Shown in pieces: positions 7,998-17,742 of a stretch of 64,000 nucleotides of DNA. Numbering within the stretch: the stretch's first letter is position 1; each line of letters starts with the position of its first letter. Source of the stretch: Bacteroidales bacterium (GTDB lineage: Bacteria > Bacteroidota > Bacteroidia > Bacteroidales > F082); NCBI GenBank assembly GCA_015709215.1, contig JACCQN010000007.1, forward strand, positions 23,540-87,539, in the 5' to 3' direction. The notes under the pieces were generated by a model, which searched no databases, was not told where the DNA came from, and worked only from the letters and a program-made list of their open reading frames with translations. The translations under genes and the position numbers were made by a program.

Positions 7998-8828
7998 ATG
8001 ATTAAACAAATAAAACCTACAATTCTCTTTAAATATGGCGGAAACGCCATGACTAACGAAAAGCTAAAACTGGAGGTTCTTACTGCCATTACAAAACTAA
8101 AATCGGATGGATTTCAGATTGTAATTGTTCATGGTGGAGGTCCTTTTATTGAAAAGGCACTTACTAAGGCCAAAATCGTTTCGGAATTTATTGACGGGCA
8201 CCGCAAAACTACTACCGAAGCTTTACACCATATCGAAATGGCGCTCAAAGGCCAGGTAAATGGAAGTTTGGTAAGTATAATCAACAAACTTGGCCATAAA
8301 GCTGTTGGATTATCTGGCAAGGACGGGCGTTTTGTAACGGCTATAAAAAGACAATATCAACGTAAACTGGCCGATAAAACCGAAAAGATTGATCTGGGGC
8401 AGGTAGGCGATGTACAGGATATCGATACGGGCTTGATTGAACTCTTGCTTCAGAACGACTTTATCCCTGTAATTACTTGCCTGGCAATGGATAAGGATGG
8501 CAATGATTACAATATCAATGCTGACATGTTTGCTGGCGAACTGGCCGGAGCGCTCAAAGTGCAGGATTACATTATTCTCACCGATGTGGATGGCCTGTTC
8601 CGCGATAAGGATGATCCCGAATCTATTATCAGTGAATTGCATTTGCCTGAAATAAAATCGCTTATTGATCAAAAAGTGATTCAGGGCGGGATGTTGCCCA
8701 AGCTGGAATCTTGCTCAAAAGCACTTTCTAAAGGTGCGCTATCAGCAAAAATTATCAATGGAACAAAACCCGACTTGATTGAAAAGCTTGCTAAAGATTT
8801 TACAATCGGAACAACCATAAAACTTTAA
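7998..8828 (+). CDS. argB: N-acetylglutamate kinase
   Basis: Phosphorylates N-acetyl-L-glutamate with ATP, the second step of arginine synthesis, in the cytoplasm. The amino-acid-kinase fold shows at KYGGNAM, the glycine-rich IVHGGGPFI, and the ATP-site region ILTDVDGLFRDKDDPESI. The start is set at the ATG at 7998 (276 residues, matching family length). A frame open from the ATG at 7935 would add 21 Arg-rich residues not expected in this family. It is the first gene of argB-argD-argC-argJ, 6 bases before argD. Some Bacteroidota homologues act on succinylglutamate; the linked argJ argues for the acetylated route here. Confidence 0.92.
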   Translation: MIKQIKPTILFKYGGNAMTNEKLKLEVLTAITKLKSDGFQIVIVHGGGPFIEKALTKAKIVSEFIDGHRKTTTEALHHIEMALKGQVNGSLVSIINKLGHKAVGLSGKDGRFVTAIKRQYQRKLADKTEKIDLGQVGDVQDIDTGLIELLLQNDFIPVITCLAMDKDGNDYNINADMFAGELAGALKVQDYIILTDVDGLFRDKDDPESIISELHLPEIKSLIDQKVIQGGMLPKLESCSKALSKGALSAKIINGTKPDLIEKLAKDFTIGTTIKL

Positions 8829-8834
8829 TATTCA

Positions 8835-10019
8835 ATGAATTTTGACAATACCAAACAGTATCTGGAAACAGATGCCACACACTATTTGCAGGTTTTTAAA
8901 CGTTATCCCCTTGTGCTGGAAAAAGGTAAAGGAGCAAAAGTTTGGGACACCGACGGAAAATCCTATATCGACCTGCTGGCCGGGATTGCAGTAAACAGTC
9001 TGGGCCATGCCCATCCAAAGCTGGTGAAAGCCATCAGTGAACAAGCAGCAGAGCTGATGCATGTATCCAATTTTTTTCTTAGCAAACCGCAGGCACAGCT
9101 CAGTAAGAACCTGACAGAAATCTCAGGACTGGAGCGCGTTTTCCTCTCAAACAGCGGTGCTGAATCCGTAGAAGGCGCCATTAAACTGGCCCGAAAATAT
9201 GCCTACACTAAAAATAGGGGTGCGAAAATCATTTATATGAGCGGATCGTTTCACGGACGCACATTAGCAACGATGGCCATGGGAAGCCCAAATTACCAGC
9301 AAGGCTATGCGCCTGTCCCGGAGGGCTTTGTTGAATCTCCTTTTAATGATCTTGAAGCTTTAAAAGCAATTATTGATGATGATACAATTGCAATCATTTT
9401 GGAGCCCATTCAGGGTGAAGGTGGGATTAATATGGCGGAAAAGTCATTCATAAAAGGCATTCGCCAGCTATGTGATGAAAAAGATATGCTCTTGATTCTC
9501 GATGAGATACAAACAGGTGTTGGCCGCACAGGGCATTGGTTTGCGAAAGACTATTTTGGTGTTCAGCCGGATATCATGACGCTGGCCAAAGGTTTGGGAG
9601 GAGGATTTCCCATTGGTGCTATTTTATGCAATAAAAAAGTGAACGATGCGATGCATTATGGCGGCCACGGAACAACTTTTGGTGGCAATCCACTAGCTTC
9701 AAAAGCCGCGCTGACAGTGCTCGAAACTATTGAATCAGAAAATATTATGCCATCCGTTGCTGAAAATGGAAAATGGCTGATGCAACAATTCGAAGCGCTT
9801 AACCATCCAAAAATTAAAAGTATCAGAGGGTTGGGATTAATGATTGGTATTGAATTCCATTTTGATACTAAAGCACTGGTTGCCGGGCTGCTCGAAAAGG
9901 GCGTAATGGCCAACAGCACTGCCGGTAATGTGCTGAGGATCGTTCCGCCATTAATTATTACAAAGGCTGAATTAGAAGAAGCCTTTACTATTATCAAAGA
10001 AACACTCAAACAATACTAA
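8835..10019 (+). CDS. argD: Acetylornithine aminotransferase
   Basis: A 394-residue class III PLP aminotransferase. It converts N-acetylglutamate semialdehyde plus glutamate to N-acetylornithine. Visible signatures are the substrate/phosphate loop SNSGAESVEGAIKLARKYA, the PLP-contacting LDEIQTGVGRTGHWFA, and the Schiff-base lysine in TLAKGLGGGFPIGA. Length and motifs match ArgD; such enzymes may also act in lysine synthesis as DapC. The gene lies 6 bases after argB and 3 bases before argC, so translation is probably coupled. Nothing unusual was seen. Confidence 0.94.
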   Translation: MNFDNTKQYLETDATHYLQVFKRYPLVLEKGKGAKVWDTDGKSYIDLLAGIAVNSLGHAHPKLVKAISEQAAELMHVSNFFLSKPQAQLSKNLTEISGLERVFLSNSGAESVEGAIKLARKYAYTKNRGAKIIYMSGSFHGRTLATMAMGSPNYQQGYAPVPEGFVESPFNDLEALKAIIDDDTIAIILEPIQGEGGINMAEKSFIKGIRQLCDEKDMLLILDEIQTGVGRTGHWFAKDYFGVQPDIMTLAKGLGGGFPIGAILCNKKVNDAMHYGGHGTTFGGNPLASKAALTVLETIESENIMPSVAENGKWLMQQFEALNHPKIKSIRGLGLMIGIEFHFDTKALVAGLLEKGVMANSTAGNVLRIVPPLIITKAELEEAFTIIKETLKQY

Positions 10020-10022
10020 AAA

Positions 10023-11060
10023 ATGAAATTAAAAAAAGTAGGAATCGTTGGCGCTTCAGGCTACACCGGTTCAGAACTTACACGCATATTAGCACAACAT
10101 CCGCAGGTAGAAATCTGTGCAATCACCTCCGAAAGCCACAGTGGAAAAGCTTTTTCGGATCTGCATCCCTTTTTTCGTGGCATTGTGGATCAGCAATTGA
10201 CTACGGCCGATGAAATATCGGGCATGGAGCTCGATCTGGTATTTCTGGCACTTCCGCATGGCGTTTCGATGGAATATGTGCAAAAATTTGACCATGAATC
10301 TTTCCGGATTATTGACCTCTCGGGCGACTATCGGTTGAACGATCCGGATACTTACGAACAATGGTATGGCAAAAAACATAGCTTTACCAAAGCTTTTGAG
10401 GTTGCCGTTTACGGTTTGCCGGAACTGTTTGCCAACCAAATTAAAAATGCAAGATTGGTGGCTAATCCCGGATGTTTTCCCACTTCAGCTATTTTGCCTT
10501 TGGCACCACTGGTTTCAGCCGGATTAATTGATTCAAAAAGAATCATAATTGATTCAAAATCTGCTGTTTCCGGTGCTGGTATTCAACCTAAAGAAACAAA
10601 TCTCTTCTCGAATGTGAATGATAATTTTAAAGCCTACGGACTTAAAAATCACAGGCATACTATTGAAATCAAGCAGATTTTGGATCGTTTTTCCGATGAG
10701 GAAAACAGCCTGCAATTCACACCGCATCTGCTGCCGGTTGATCGGGGTATTTTGTCAACCATTTACGTACAGCCCAAATCATACATAGAACTGGCAACGC
10801 TCAAGCAGATTTACAAGAGTTTTTATGACGAAAAACCTTTTGTTCGCTTGTGCGAAAACCCGCCAGCCATCAAAGACGTGCGTGCCAGCAATTATTGCGA
10901 TATGTATGTGGATTACGATCCGCTTACCAACAATATTATTTTAATCAGCGTGATTGATAACTTAGTTAAAGGTGCTGCTGGGCAGGCTGTTCAAAATATG
11001 AATATCATGTTTGGCTTCGACGAAAGGCAAGGATTATTTCATATTCCAATCCACCCTTAA
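10023..11060 (+). CDS. argC: N-acetyl-gamma-glutamyl-phosphate reductase
   Basis: A 345-residue NADPH-dependent reductase that turns N-acetylglutamyl phosphate into the semialdehyde. It has the dinucleotide-binding start VGIVGASGYTGSELTRIL and the catalytic-cysteine motif NPGCFPTSA near residue 149. The later active-site histidine is probably in LLPVDRGILST or the preceding HRHTIEI. Length is typical of the type 1 ArgC family. It is third in the arginine operon, with a 57-base gap before argJ. Confidence 0.94.
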   Translation: MKLKKVGIVGASGYTGSELTRILAQHPQVEICAITSESHSGKAFSDLHPFFRGIVDQQLTTADEISGMELDLVFLALPHGVSMEYVQKFDHESFRIIDLSGDYRLNDPDTYEQWYGKKHSFTKAFEVAVYGLPELFANQIKNARLVANPGCFPTSAILPLAPLVSAGLIDSKRIIIDSKSAVSGAGIQPKETNLFSNVNDNFKAYGLKNHRHTIEIKQILDRFSDEENSLQFTPHLLPVDRGILSTIYVQPKSYIELATLKQIYKSFYDEKPFVRLCENPPAIKDVRASNYCDMYVDYDPLTNNIILISVIDNLVKGAAGQAVQNMNIMFGFDERQGLFHIPIHP

Positions 11061-11117
11061 GAAAACTATAAACAGTAAACCTGAATCCCGAATTAAAATC
11101 GAAATAACAACATCAAA

Positions 11118-12335
11118 ATGATTAAAAATATCACAAACGTAAGAGGAATTGAATGCTGGGGAGCGCATACCGGAGTGAAGTCGCTTCGCCGCGATTTAGC
11201 TTTGATTTATTCAACAGTACCGGCCAGTGCTGCCGGAGTTTTTACCCGTAATCAGGTGGTGGCTGAGCCTGTAAAAGTGTCGAAAAGAAATATCAAAAGC
11301 TCCAAAGGCATTGCGCAGGCAATCATCGTCAATGCCGGCAATGCCAATGCCTGCACGGGCGAGCAAGGTAGGTTGGCGGCCGAAGCAATGGCGGCTACCA
11401 CTGCCGAGGCGCTCAAATTAAAAAATGAATATGTTTTGGTAGCTTCCACAGGAATAATTGGCGAACCCTTCCCTACCGATGATGTGCTGGCCGGCATCAA
11501 AGAAGTAGTGCCAAAATTAAGCAACAAATCCAGTGCTGGGTCTTTTGCTGCCAATGCCATTTTAACTACCGACACTTTCGCAAAAGAAGGGTTTCTGGAA
11601 TTCGAATTGGACGATTGTGAAGTCAATATGGGTGGAATTGCCAAAGGCTCAGGGATGATTCATCCCAATATGGGTACAATGCTGGCCTTTATTGCAACAG
11701 ATGCTGCTATTATACCTGACTTACTTCAAAATGCACTGCAAGAGATTGTTGACAGAACTTTCAACATGATTACCGTTGATGGGGATACCTCAACCAACGA
11801 CACTGTTTTAGTGCTGGCTAACGGCAAGGCAAAAAACAGTTTAATCAAAGATAAAAAAGATCCAAACTTCACGATATTCAAGCAAAAGCTGGAGGAATTG
11901 ATGGAGCATCTGGCCAAACTGATTGTTTCGGATGGCGAAGGTGCTTCCAAATTCATTACCTACAAAGTGATGCATGCTAATAACGAACAGCATGCCCGTA
12001 CAATTGCGCGGGCGATATCTAGCTCCTCCCTCGTGAAAACCGCTATGTACGGACGTGATCCCAATTGGGGACGCATTGTTTCTGCTGCAGGAAATGCCGG
12101 GGTTCCATTTGATTACACCCAAATAAAACTTTCGATTGGTACTGAGGAAAAAGTTGTGGCAGTACTTGATAATGGTCATCCTCTTGAATACGATAAGCGG
12201 CAAATGAAAAAAATGTTGCGCGAACCCCATCTGGTGATTGAATTAGACCTAAAACAAGGCGAAAAAACGGCTACTGCCTGGGGAACCGATTTAACTACAG
12301 ATTATGTGTTGTTTAATTCTGTTTATACCACCTGA
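11118..12335 (+). CDS. argJ: Bifunctional ornithine acetyltransferase / N-acetylglutamate synthase
   Basis: A 405-residue ArgJ. The enzyme moves the acetyl group from acetylornithine to glutamate, recycling acetyl in the arginine pathway; many members also use acetyl-CoA. It is made as one chain that cleaves itself before a threonine. The site is visible as KGSGMIHPNMGTMLAF near residues 177-192, Thr being the new N-terminal nucleophile. The second half contains GRDPNWGRIVSAAGNAG, typical of the family. Whether it is mono- or bifunctional cannot be told from sequence. No argF, argG or argH is present in this window. Confidence 0.93.
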   Translation: MIKNITNVRGIECWGAHTGVKSLRRDLALIYSTVPASAAGVFTRNQVVAEPVKVSKRNIKSSKGIAQAIIVNAGNANACTGEQGRLAAEAMAATTAEALKLKNEYVLVASTGIIGEPFPTDDVLAGIKEVVPKLSNKSSAGSFAANAILTTDTFAKEGFLEFELDDCEVNMGGIAKGSGMIHPNMGTMLAFIATDAAIIPDLLQNALQEIVDRTFNMITVDGDTSTNDTVLVLANGKAKNSLIKDKKDPNFTIFKQKLEELMEHLAKLIVSDGEGASKFITYKVMHANNEQHARTIARAISSSSLVKTAMYGRDPNWGRIVSAAGNAGVPFDYTQIKLSIGTEEKVVAVLDNGHPLEYDKRQMKKMLREPHLVIELDLKQGEKTATAWGTDLTTDYVLFNSVYTT

Positions 12336-12437
12336 TTTTTAGTTCAAAACACTTTGTACTAAAAAATCTTTTAGGTAAAAAACGATCCCGCCTCTATGAT
12401 TTACTAATTTTGAAGGTGAATTATTAACCGTCATAAA

Positions 12438-13376
12438 ATGTACAAATACATCTTCGGACCGGTTCCTTCCAGGCGTTTGGGTATGTCGTTAGGTGTTGAT
12501 ATGGTGCCTCGTAAAGTCTGCTCACTCGATTGTGTTTATTGCGAGGTCGGAAAAACAACAAAACTTACGGTTGACCGAAAAGCATACATTCCTTCACAAA
12601 AAATCATTTTGGAGCTGGATCATTATTTTAAGCATAATCCAGCGCCTGATTTCATCACCTTTTCGGGTTATGGCGAACCAATGCTCAATAGCGGGATAGG
12701 AGAACTGATTGATTATTTGAAAGTTCGGGAACCCGATTTGCCACTTGCTGTTTTAACTAATGGAACGCTTTTGGCAGATGAAAAAATTCATGCAGAAATA
12801 ATAAAAGCTGATGTGGTGCTTCCATCTCTTGATGCAGCCTCTGTTGATGCGTTTCAAAAGATAAACCGGCCTCACAAATCACTTGATATAGCACAAATTA
12901 TTAATGGTATTGCCGCTTTCAGAAAGGTATTCCTAGGGAAAATCTGGCTCGAGATTTTTATTTTGCCAGGTTATAATAATCAGGAAGCTGAATTGGTGGC
13001 CTTAAAGGATGCAATCTTAAAAATTGAACCCGATCTGGTTCAGTTGAATACCCTCGACAGGCCGGGAACGATGGAAGATTTAAAACCGGCAACCTACGAA
13101 CAGCTCAAAGCCGTTATCGACTTCTGGAAGCTGCCCAATGTACAGATTATCGCTGCGGCCGTAACCCGCAAAAACCAAAAAGCCTATCGCAATGATATGT
13201 CGTCTGCCATCTTGGAAACCATCGCCCGAAGGCCTTGCACAGCACAGGATCTTACCCAGATTATGGGGCTGCATATCAACGAATTGAATAAATATCTTTC
13301 CGTTTTGGAAGCCGAAGATAAAATTAGTCAGGTGAAGCAGGAAAGGGGTGTTTTTTATAAAATCAAGCAGACTTAA
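12438..13376 (+). CDS. Radical SAM protein with C-terminal winged-helix segment
   Basis: A 312-residue protein. The iron-sulfur/SAM cluster motif is CSLDCVYC near residues 29-36, preceded by the distinctive GPVPSRRLGMSLG. A glycine-rich GYGEPMLN (GGE-like SAM contact) follows near 73-80. The last 60 residues look like a small helix-turn-helix domain (ARRPCTAQDLTQIMGLHINE). This architecture recurs in uncharacterised radical SAM proteins of bacteria and archaea; the substrate is unknown. It stands alone, 62 bases upstream of its nearest promoter-like AT stretch, and its 3' end converges on hemW with only 9 bases between the stops. Confidence 0.82.
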   Translation: MYKYIFGPVPSRRLGMSLGVDMVPRKVCSLDCVYCEVGKTTKLTVDRKAYIPSQKIILELDHYFKHNPAPDFITFSGYGEPMLNSGIGELIDYLKVREPDLPLAVLTNGTLLADEKIHAEIIKADVVLPSLDAASVDAFQKINRPHKSLDIAQIINGIAAFRKVFLGKIWLEIFILPGYNNQEAELVALKDAILKIEPDLVQLNTLDRPGTMEDLKPATYEQLKAVIDFWKLPNVQIIAAAVTRKNQKAYRNDMSSAILETIARRPCTAQDLTQIMGLHINELNKYLSVLEAEDKISQVKQERGVFYKIKQT

Positions 13377-13385
13377 ACGAATTTT

Positions 13386-14513
13386 TCAGTCGATAAACAA
13401 CTCCGCTGCAATCCCGTCAGCAAACAACTTGCCTTTTTGTGTTAGAAAAAGGCGGTTCTCACGTTGCTCAATTTTTGCTTCCCGAAGAAAGGCTTGTGCC
13501 TGACTCAGGCAATATTGGCTGTATCGCTTGCCAAAAGCATTTTGAATATGTTCCAAGTCGCAGCCCCAGCTGGTTCGCAACGAAGTCATCACATACTCAT
13601 CGTAGCGCTGATCAAGTGTGAGTTCTTCCTTCTCAAAAACACTTTCGGACTGTCCGGCTTCGTTGATATATTTGGTGAGATGTGATACATTCCATTGCCG
13701 CGAAATACCATTGTACGAATGTGCCGAAGGCCCCAGACCCAGATAATTTCCGCCAATCCAGTACAGACTGTTGTGTTTGCTGTAGTGGCCGGGTTTGGCA
13801 AAGTTGGAGATTTCATAGTGCACAAAACCGGCAGCCTCCATGCTTTGCATCAGCATTTCGAAATGTCTTACGGATTGCTGTTCATCAACAGCTTTGAGCT
13901 TGCCCTTATTGATAAGATGCGCCAAAGCTGTGCGGGGTTCAACTGTTAAGGCATAGGCTGACAAATGTTTAATACCGGAGGCCAGAAAATAGTCAATGTT
14001 TTGCTGCCATTTTTTATCTGTAAGCGTTGGGATGCCGTAAATTAAATCAATTGTAAGATTTTCAAAACCAGCGTCTAATGCGTTGTCAATAACTGTTTTT
14101 GCATGGTCGGCCGAATGAACGCGATTCAGATAGTTCAGATCATCATCAAAAAAGCTTTGTATCCCAATGCTCAGGCGATTTATGGCTGATTGAGCAAAGA
14201 TTTTAAGTTTTTCCCTGCTCAGATCGTCAGGATTAGCTTCTAAAGTGATTTCTACGTCCGGTTGTATATTGTAGTGTTTATGCAACTCCTCCATTATGCT
14301 GTTCAGTTCTGCTTTTTCGAGCATACTCGGGGTTCCACCTCCAAAATAAATGGTTTGCACGCCTTCATTTTTTAAGTATGCTTTTTGAATTGCAATTTCG
14401 CGTTTGAGGGCATTTAAAAAGTCGGGCTTTTGCTTTAGGGAAGCGATAGAGAAGAAATTACAGTAATGACATTTTTGTTTGCAAAAAGGGATGTGGAGAT
14501 ATATTCCGGCCAT
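13386..14513 (-). CDS. hemW: Heme chaperone HemW (coproporphyrinogen oxidase-like radical SAM)
   Basis: A 375-residue protein opening with AGIYLHIPFCKQKCHYCNFF, whose Cys-x3-Cys-x2-Cys binds a [4Fe-4S] cluster. FGGGTPSML and LSIGIQSFFDDDL follow, as in the HemN/HemW family. The CNF ending of the cluster motif and the short length point to HemW, a heme-delivery chaperone, and not to the true oxidase HemN. It is transcribed towards the preceding radical SAM gene. No other heme genes are nearby. Confidence 0.85.
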   Translation of the reverse strand: MAGIYLHIPFCKQKCHYCNFFSIASLKQKPDFLNALKREIAIQKAYLKNEGVQTIYFGGGTPSMLEKAELNSIMEELHKHYNIQPDVEITLEANPDDLSREKLKIFAQSAINRLSIGIQSFFDDDLNYLNRVHSADHAKTVIDNALDAGFENLTIDLIYGIPTLTDKKWQQNIDYFLASGIKHLSAYALTVEPRTALAHLINKGKLKAVDEQQSVRHFEMLMQSMEAAGFVHYEISNFAKPGHYSKHNSLYWIGGNYLGLGPSAHSYNGISRQWNVSHLTKYINEAGQSESVFEKEELTLDQRYDEYVMTSLRTSWGCDLEHIQNAFGKRYSQYCLSQAQAFLREAKIEQRENRLFLTQKGKLFADGIAAELFID

Positions 14514-14637
14514 AAGAAAATTAAGTAATGTTGAACAATGTGAAAAATGTTTTGTTTAAGCTTACCAGTATTCAAACGAGAAAATCGTTAAACAAACAAT
14601 TCAAAAACAAAAGTAAATAAACTAAAAACTCAGATTT

Positions 14638-15222
14638 ATGAAAAAAGCAATTTTATCTTTTGCGTTACTTTTTGCTACTATCCTTACCTTTGGACAGTCA
14701 ACTAATTGGAATATTGATCCTGATCACTCAAATGTTACCTTTGAGGTGTCACATATGGTAGTGTCAACTGTTATTGGAAAATTCCAGAAATTTGATGGTA
14801 CAATCAAAGCAGACAAGGACGATTTTTCTGATGCTTCAATATCATTCACCATACAGGCTGCTTCGGTGAATACTAATAACGAAAAGCGAGACAACCATTT
14901 ACGTAGCAATGATTTTTTTGAGGTCGAAAAATTTCCTACTATTGATTTTAAGGGGAAAAGTTTAAGTCAGAAAAATGGTAACAAATACACCCTTGTTGGT
15001 GATCTGACTATGCATGGTGTTACCAAGGAAATTGAATTGGATGTCCGCTACAACGGGCAGGTTAAAGATCCATGGGGCAACACCCGCGCTGGTTTTATGG
15101 TTAGCGGTATTATAAATCGTGAAGATTACGGACTTACTTACAACTCGGCCCTCGAAGCTGGTGGCTTTTTGATTGGCAATGAAGTTGATATTAAAGTAAA
15201 TCTTGAGTTGATTAAAGAATAA
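14638..15222 (+). CDS. YceI family periplasmic protein
   Basis: A 194-residue protein with a cleavable signal peptide (about 1-19, ending TFGQ) and the full YceI lipocalin-like barrel. Recognisable are WNIDPDHSNVTFEVSHMV, the NEKRDNHLRSNDFF loop, and FPTIDFKGKS, with the paired DLTMHGVTKEIELD strand. YceI proteins bind polyisoprenoid-like lipids in a hydrophobic tunnel; the physiological ligand is not settled. It is a single gene followed by an intrinsic terminator. A DUF5777 gene, a frequent companion of YceI in this phylum, survives only as a relic at 7315-7661. Confidence 0.9.
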   Translation: MKKAILSFALLFATILTFGQSTNWNIDPDHSNVTFEVSHMVVSTVIGKFQKFDGTIKADKDDFSDASISFTIQAASVNTNNEKRDNHLRSNDFFEVEKFPTIDFKGKSLSQKNGNKYTLVGDLTMHGVTKEIELDVRYNGQVKDPWGNTRAGFMVSGIINREDYGLTYNSALEAGGFLIGNEVDIKVNLELIKE

Positions 15223-15250
15223 GACTTTTTCATACTGCTCTTTTATTTTG

Positions 15251-15279
15251 AAAAGCGGGCTTCTGAGTCCGCTTTTTTT
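15251..15279 (+). terminator. Intrinsic terminator after the YceI gene
   Basis: AAAGCGG pairs with CCGCTTT across a short loop and is followed by a run of seven Ts. Confidence 0.8.
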
Positions 15280-15326
15280 ATATTTTCTCTGATAGAAAAT
15301 TAGACCGGAAAGTTCATAAAAAAGCT

Positions 15327-15334
15327 TATTTTTG
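15327..15334 (+). promoter_or_regulatory. -7 box for the C69 dipeptidase gene
   Basis: TATTTTTG is an exact TAnnTTTG box, 31 bases before the ATG at 15366. No clear TTTG was found 20 bases upstream. Confidence 0.5.
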
Positions 15335-15365
15335 TTTCAAAATAGTAAATTTAATTCCTTAACTT

Positions 15366-17138
15366 ATGAAGAAATTTTTGTTTTCATGGCTGATAGCCGG
15401 AATGTCTTTCCTGATGTTTAATCAGGCCATGGCTTGTACTAATTATCTTGTTACCAAAGGAGCTTCAGCAGATGGCTCCACCATGATTACCTATGCCGCT
15501 GATTCGCATGTGCTCTATGGCGAATTGTATCATTGGCCTGCAGCCGAATATCCTGAAGGCACTATGATGGATATTTATGAATGGGATACCGGTAAATACC
15601 GCGGAAAAATTGCCCAGGCCGCACGCACCTATAATGTGGTAGGAAATATGAATGAGCATCAGGTGGCAATTGGCGAAACCACCTATGGCGGACGACCTGA
15701 ATTGCAGGACTCTACAGGAATAATTGATTATGGAAGCCTTATTTATACAACCTTGCAAAGAGCAACTTCGGCCCGCGATGCCATCCGTATTATTCATGAA
15801 CTTACCAGCGAATATGGTTATTACAGCTCAGGTGAATCCTTTAGCATTGCCGACAAGGATGAAGTATGGATCATGGAAATCATCGGCAAGGGTGTGAATA
15901 TGGAGAAAGATAAAAAAACCAAACAAATGGTTAATGCAAACAAAGGAATGCTGTGGGTTGCCTTGCGCATTCCCGATGGTTACGTGAGCGGCCACGCCAA
16001 TCAGGCACGGATACAGACCTTTAAGCTAGAGAACGGCAAACAATCTATCACTTCAAAAGATATTGATAAAATCATGAATCCTGAAGTGGAAGTTGTTTAT
16101 GCTGAAGACGTTATCACTTTTGCTCGCGACAAAGGATGGTATAAAGGCAAAGACGAACACTTCAGCTTTTCGGATACTTATGCTCCGGTTGATTTTGGCG
16201 GAGCCCGCTTCTGCGATATGCGCGTTTGGACGATGTTCAACAAAGTTACAGATGGCATGGACACCTATTGGGACTATGTAAAAGGAAATATTGAACATGC
16301 GGAGCAGTTTAATGACGGACGACCAAACCCTAACAATTATGCCACTAACCGCATGCCCTTGTGGATAAAGCCCGAAAAGAAAATTTCGGTTCACGACATG
16401 ATGATGTTTATGCGCGATTACCTGCAAGATACAGAATTGGATATGAGTGCCGACTTTGGCGCAGGCCCGTATGGAGTTCCTTATCGCTGGCGTCCGCTCA
16501 CCTGGAAAGTTGATGGTATCACCTATGTTAATGAACGTGCCACAGCTACTCAGCAAACTGGGTTTTCGTTTGTGAGCCAATCGCGCAACTGGTTACCTAA
16601 TGAAATCGGTGGAATCATCTGGTGGGGCGTGGATGATGCCAATGCCACGGTATATATGCCTTTGTACGCCAGTATGACAGCAAATCCCCATAACATCGAA
16701 AGAGGTAATGGTGCTATGATGGAATGGTCAGAAACCTCGCTTTTCTGGATCACCAATATGGTTTCAAATCTGGCCTACACCCGTTATAATATGATTCAAC
16801 CAGATGTGAACAAAGTGCGCGACGGACTCGAAGCAACGTTTATCGAACGTACGTTGGCTACAGACGAAGCTGCCTTAAAAATGTATAAAGAAGATCCGTC
16901 CAAAGCTGTCGCTTATCTTACAGATTACAGCAGTGATCAGGTGACTCGCACATTTAATGCCTACAAACACCTCTATCAGGAGCTGTTTATGAAATTTATG
17001 GATGGTAACGTGAAAACTCGTAACCCCGGATTTCAGAATCCGCATGTGGAACACCCTGGCTATAGCGAGCAATTCCTGCGTAAGGTGGTTGAAGAAACCG
17101 GCGACAAGCTAAAAATGATTGGCCCCGACGGGCACTAA
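15366..17138 (+). CDS. C69 family dipeptidase, exported
   Basis: A 590-residue N-terminal-nucleophile hydrolase. The signal peptide (MKKFLF to FNQAMA, residues 1-23) runs straight into CTNYLVTKGASADGS, so cleavage would expose Cys24 as the catalytic N-terminal residue, as in PepD/C69 enzymes. Other family marks are the oxyanion-region segment GESFSIADKDEVWIMEIIG and YTTLQRATSARDAIRII. It would release amino acids from dipeptides in the periplasm. Its length is typical for the Bacteroidota form. It is a single gene with its own promoter and terminator. Confidence 0.88.
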   Translation: MKKFLFSWLIAGMSFLMFNQAMACTNYLVTKGASADGSTMITYAADSHVLYGELYHWPAAEYPEGTMMDIYEWDTGKYRGKIAQAARTYNVVGNMNEHQVAIGETTYGGRPELQDSTGIIDYGSLIYTTLQRATSARDAIRIIHELTSEYGYYSSGESFSIADKDEVWIMEIIGKGVNMEKDKKTKQMVNANKGMLWVALRIPDGYVSGHANQARIQTFKLENGKQSITSKDIDKIMNPEVEVVYAEDVITFARDKGWYKGKDEHFSFSDTYAPVDFGGARFCDMRVWTMFNKVTDGMDTYWDYVKGNIEHAEQFNDGRPNPNNYATNRMPLWIKPEKKISVHDMMMFMRDYLQDTELDMSADFGAGPYGVPYRWRPLTWKVDGITYVNERATATQQTGFSFVSQSRNWLPNEIGGIIWWGVDDANATVYMPLYASMTANPHNIERGNGAMMEWSETSLFWITNMVSNLAYTRYNMIQPDVNKVRDGLEATFIERTLATDEAALKMYKEDPSKAVAYLTDYSSDQVTRTFNAYKHLYQELFMKFMDGNVKTRNPGFQNPHVEHPGYSEQFLRKVVEETGDKLKMIGPDGH

Positions 17139-17167
17139 ACAGATCAAATAGAGATTACCATAAAAAG

Positions 17168-17198
17168 ACGTTGCATCCTAATGTAACGTTTTTTTTTT
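17168..17198 (+). terminator. Intrinsic terminator after the C69 gene
   Basis: A 9-bp stem with one wobble pair (17168-17176 with 17181-17189), loop CCTA, then nine Ts. Confidence 0.88.
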
Positions 17199-17226
17199 CA
17201 CCTTTGTCCAATCTAAACCAGAACCT

Positions 17227-17661
17227 ATGAAAATGACTATTGCACTGGTAGCTCACGACAACCGTAAGAAAGACCTGCTCGATTGGGTGGAACACAATAA
17301 GAAAAAACTAAAAGACCATCGTTTTTTTGCCACTGGCACCACCGGAAAACTCATTGCAACAGTGTTGGATGATGTGAGCCGCTTAAAATCAGGGCCTTTG
17401 GGTGGAGATCAGCAGTTGGGAGCACTTATTGCGGAAGGTAAAATCGACTATCTCATTTTTTTCTGGGATCCGATGACAAGCCAGCCGCATGATGTCGATG
17501 TGAAGGCACTTTTGCGATTGAGCGTGCTCTACAACGTGCCTACGGCCAGCAACCGGTCAACAGCCGACTTTTTGATCACTTCGGCTTTGTTTGCCGATCC
17601 GGATTATAAACCATTAGTAAAAGACTATTCAGCTTATCTTACAAGAACAAGCTTTGAATAA
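17227..17661 (+). CDS. mgsA: Methylglyoxal synthase
   Basis: A 144-residue enzyme that converts dihydroxyacetone phosphate to methylglyoxal and phosphate, a bypass that relieves phosphate-starved glycolysis. The phosphate-binding TGTTGKLI, catalytic-Asp region [19 protein letters not shown], and [18 protein letters not shown] are all intact. Length matches the family. It is a single gene 28 bases behind the terminator of the dipeptidase gene and 82 bases upstream of tRNA-Arg. Allosteric phosphate control is known for the family but cannot be judged here. Confidence 0.95.
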   Translation: MKMTIALVAHDNRKKDLLDWVEHNKKKLKDHRFFATGTTGKLIATVLDDVSRLKSGPLGGDQQLGALIAEGKIDYLIFFWDPMTSQPHDVDVKALLRLSVLYNVPTASNRSTADFLITSALFADPDYKPLVKDYSAYLTRTSFE

Positions 17662-17742
17662 TACTCTTACACCCCTTTACAGGGCGATAATCTGCTTTTG
17701 CAGGAACTAAAAAAAAATGGCTAATTTTACAACCTGATTTTT

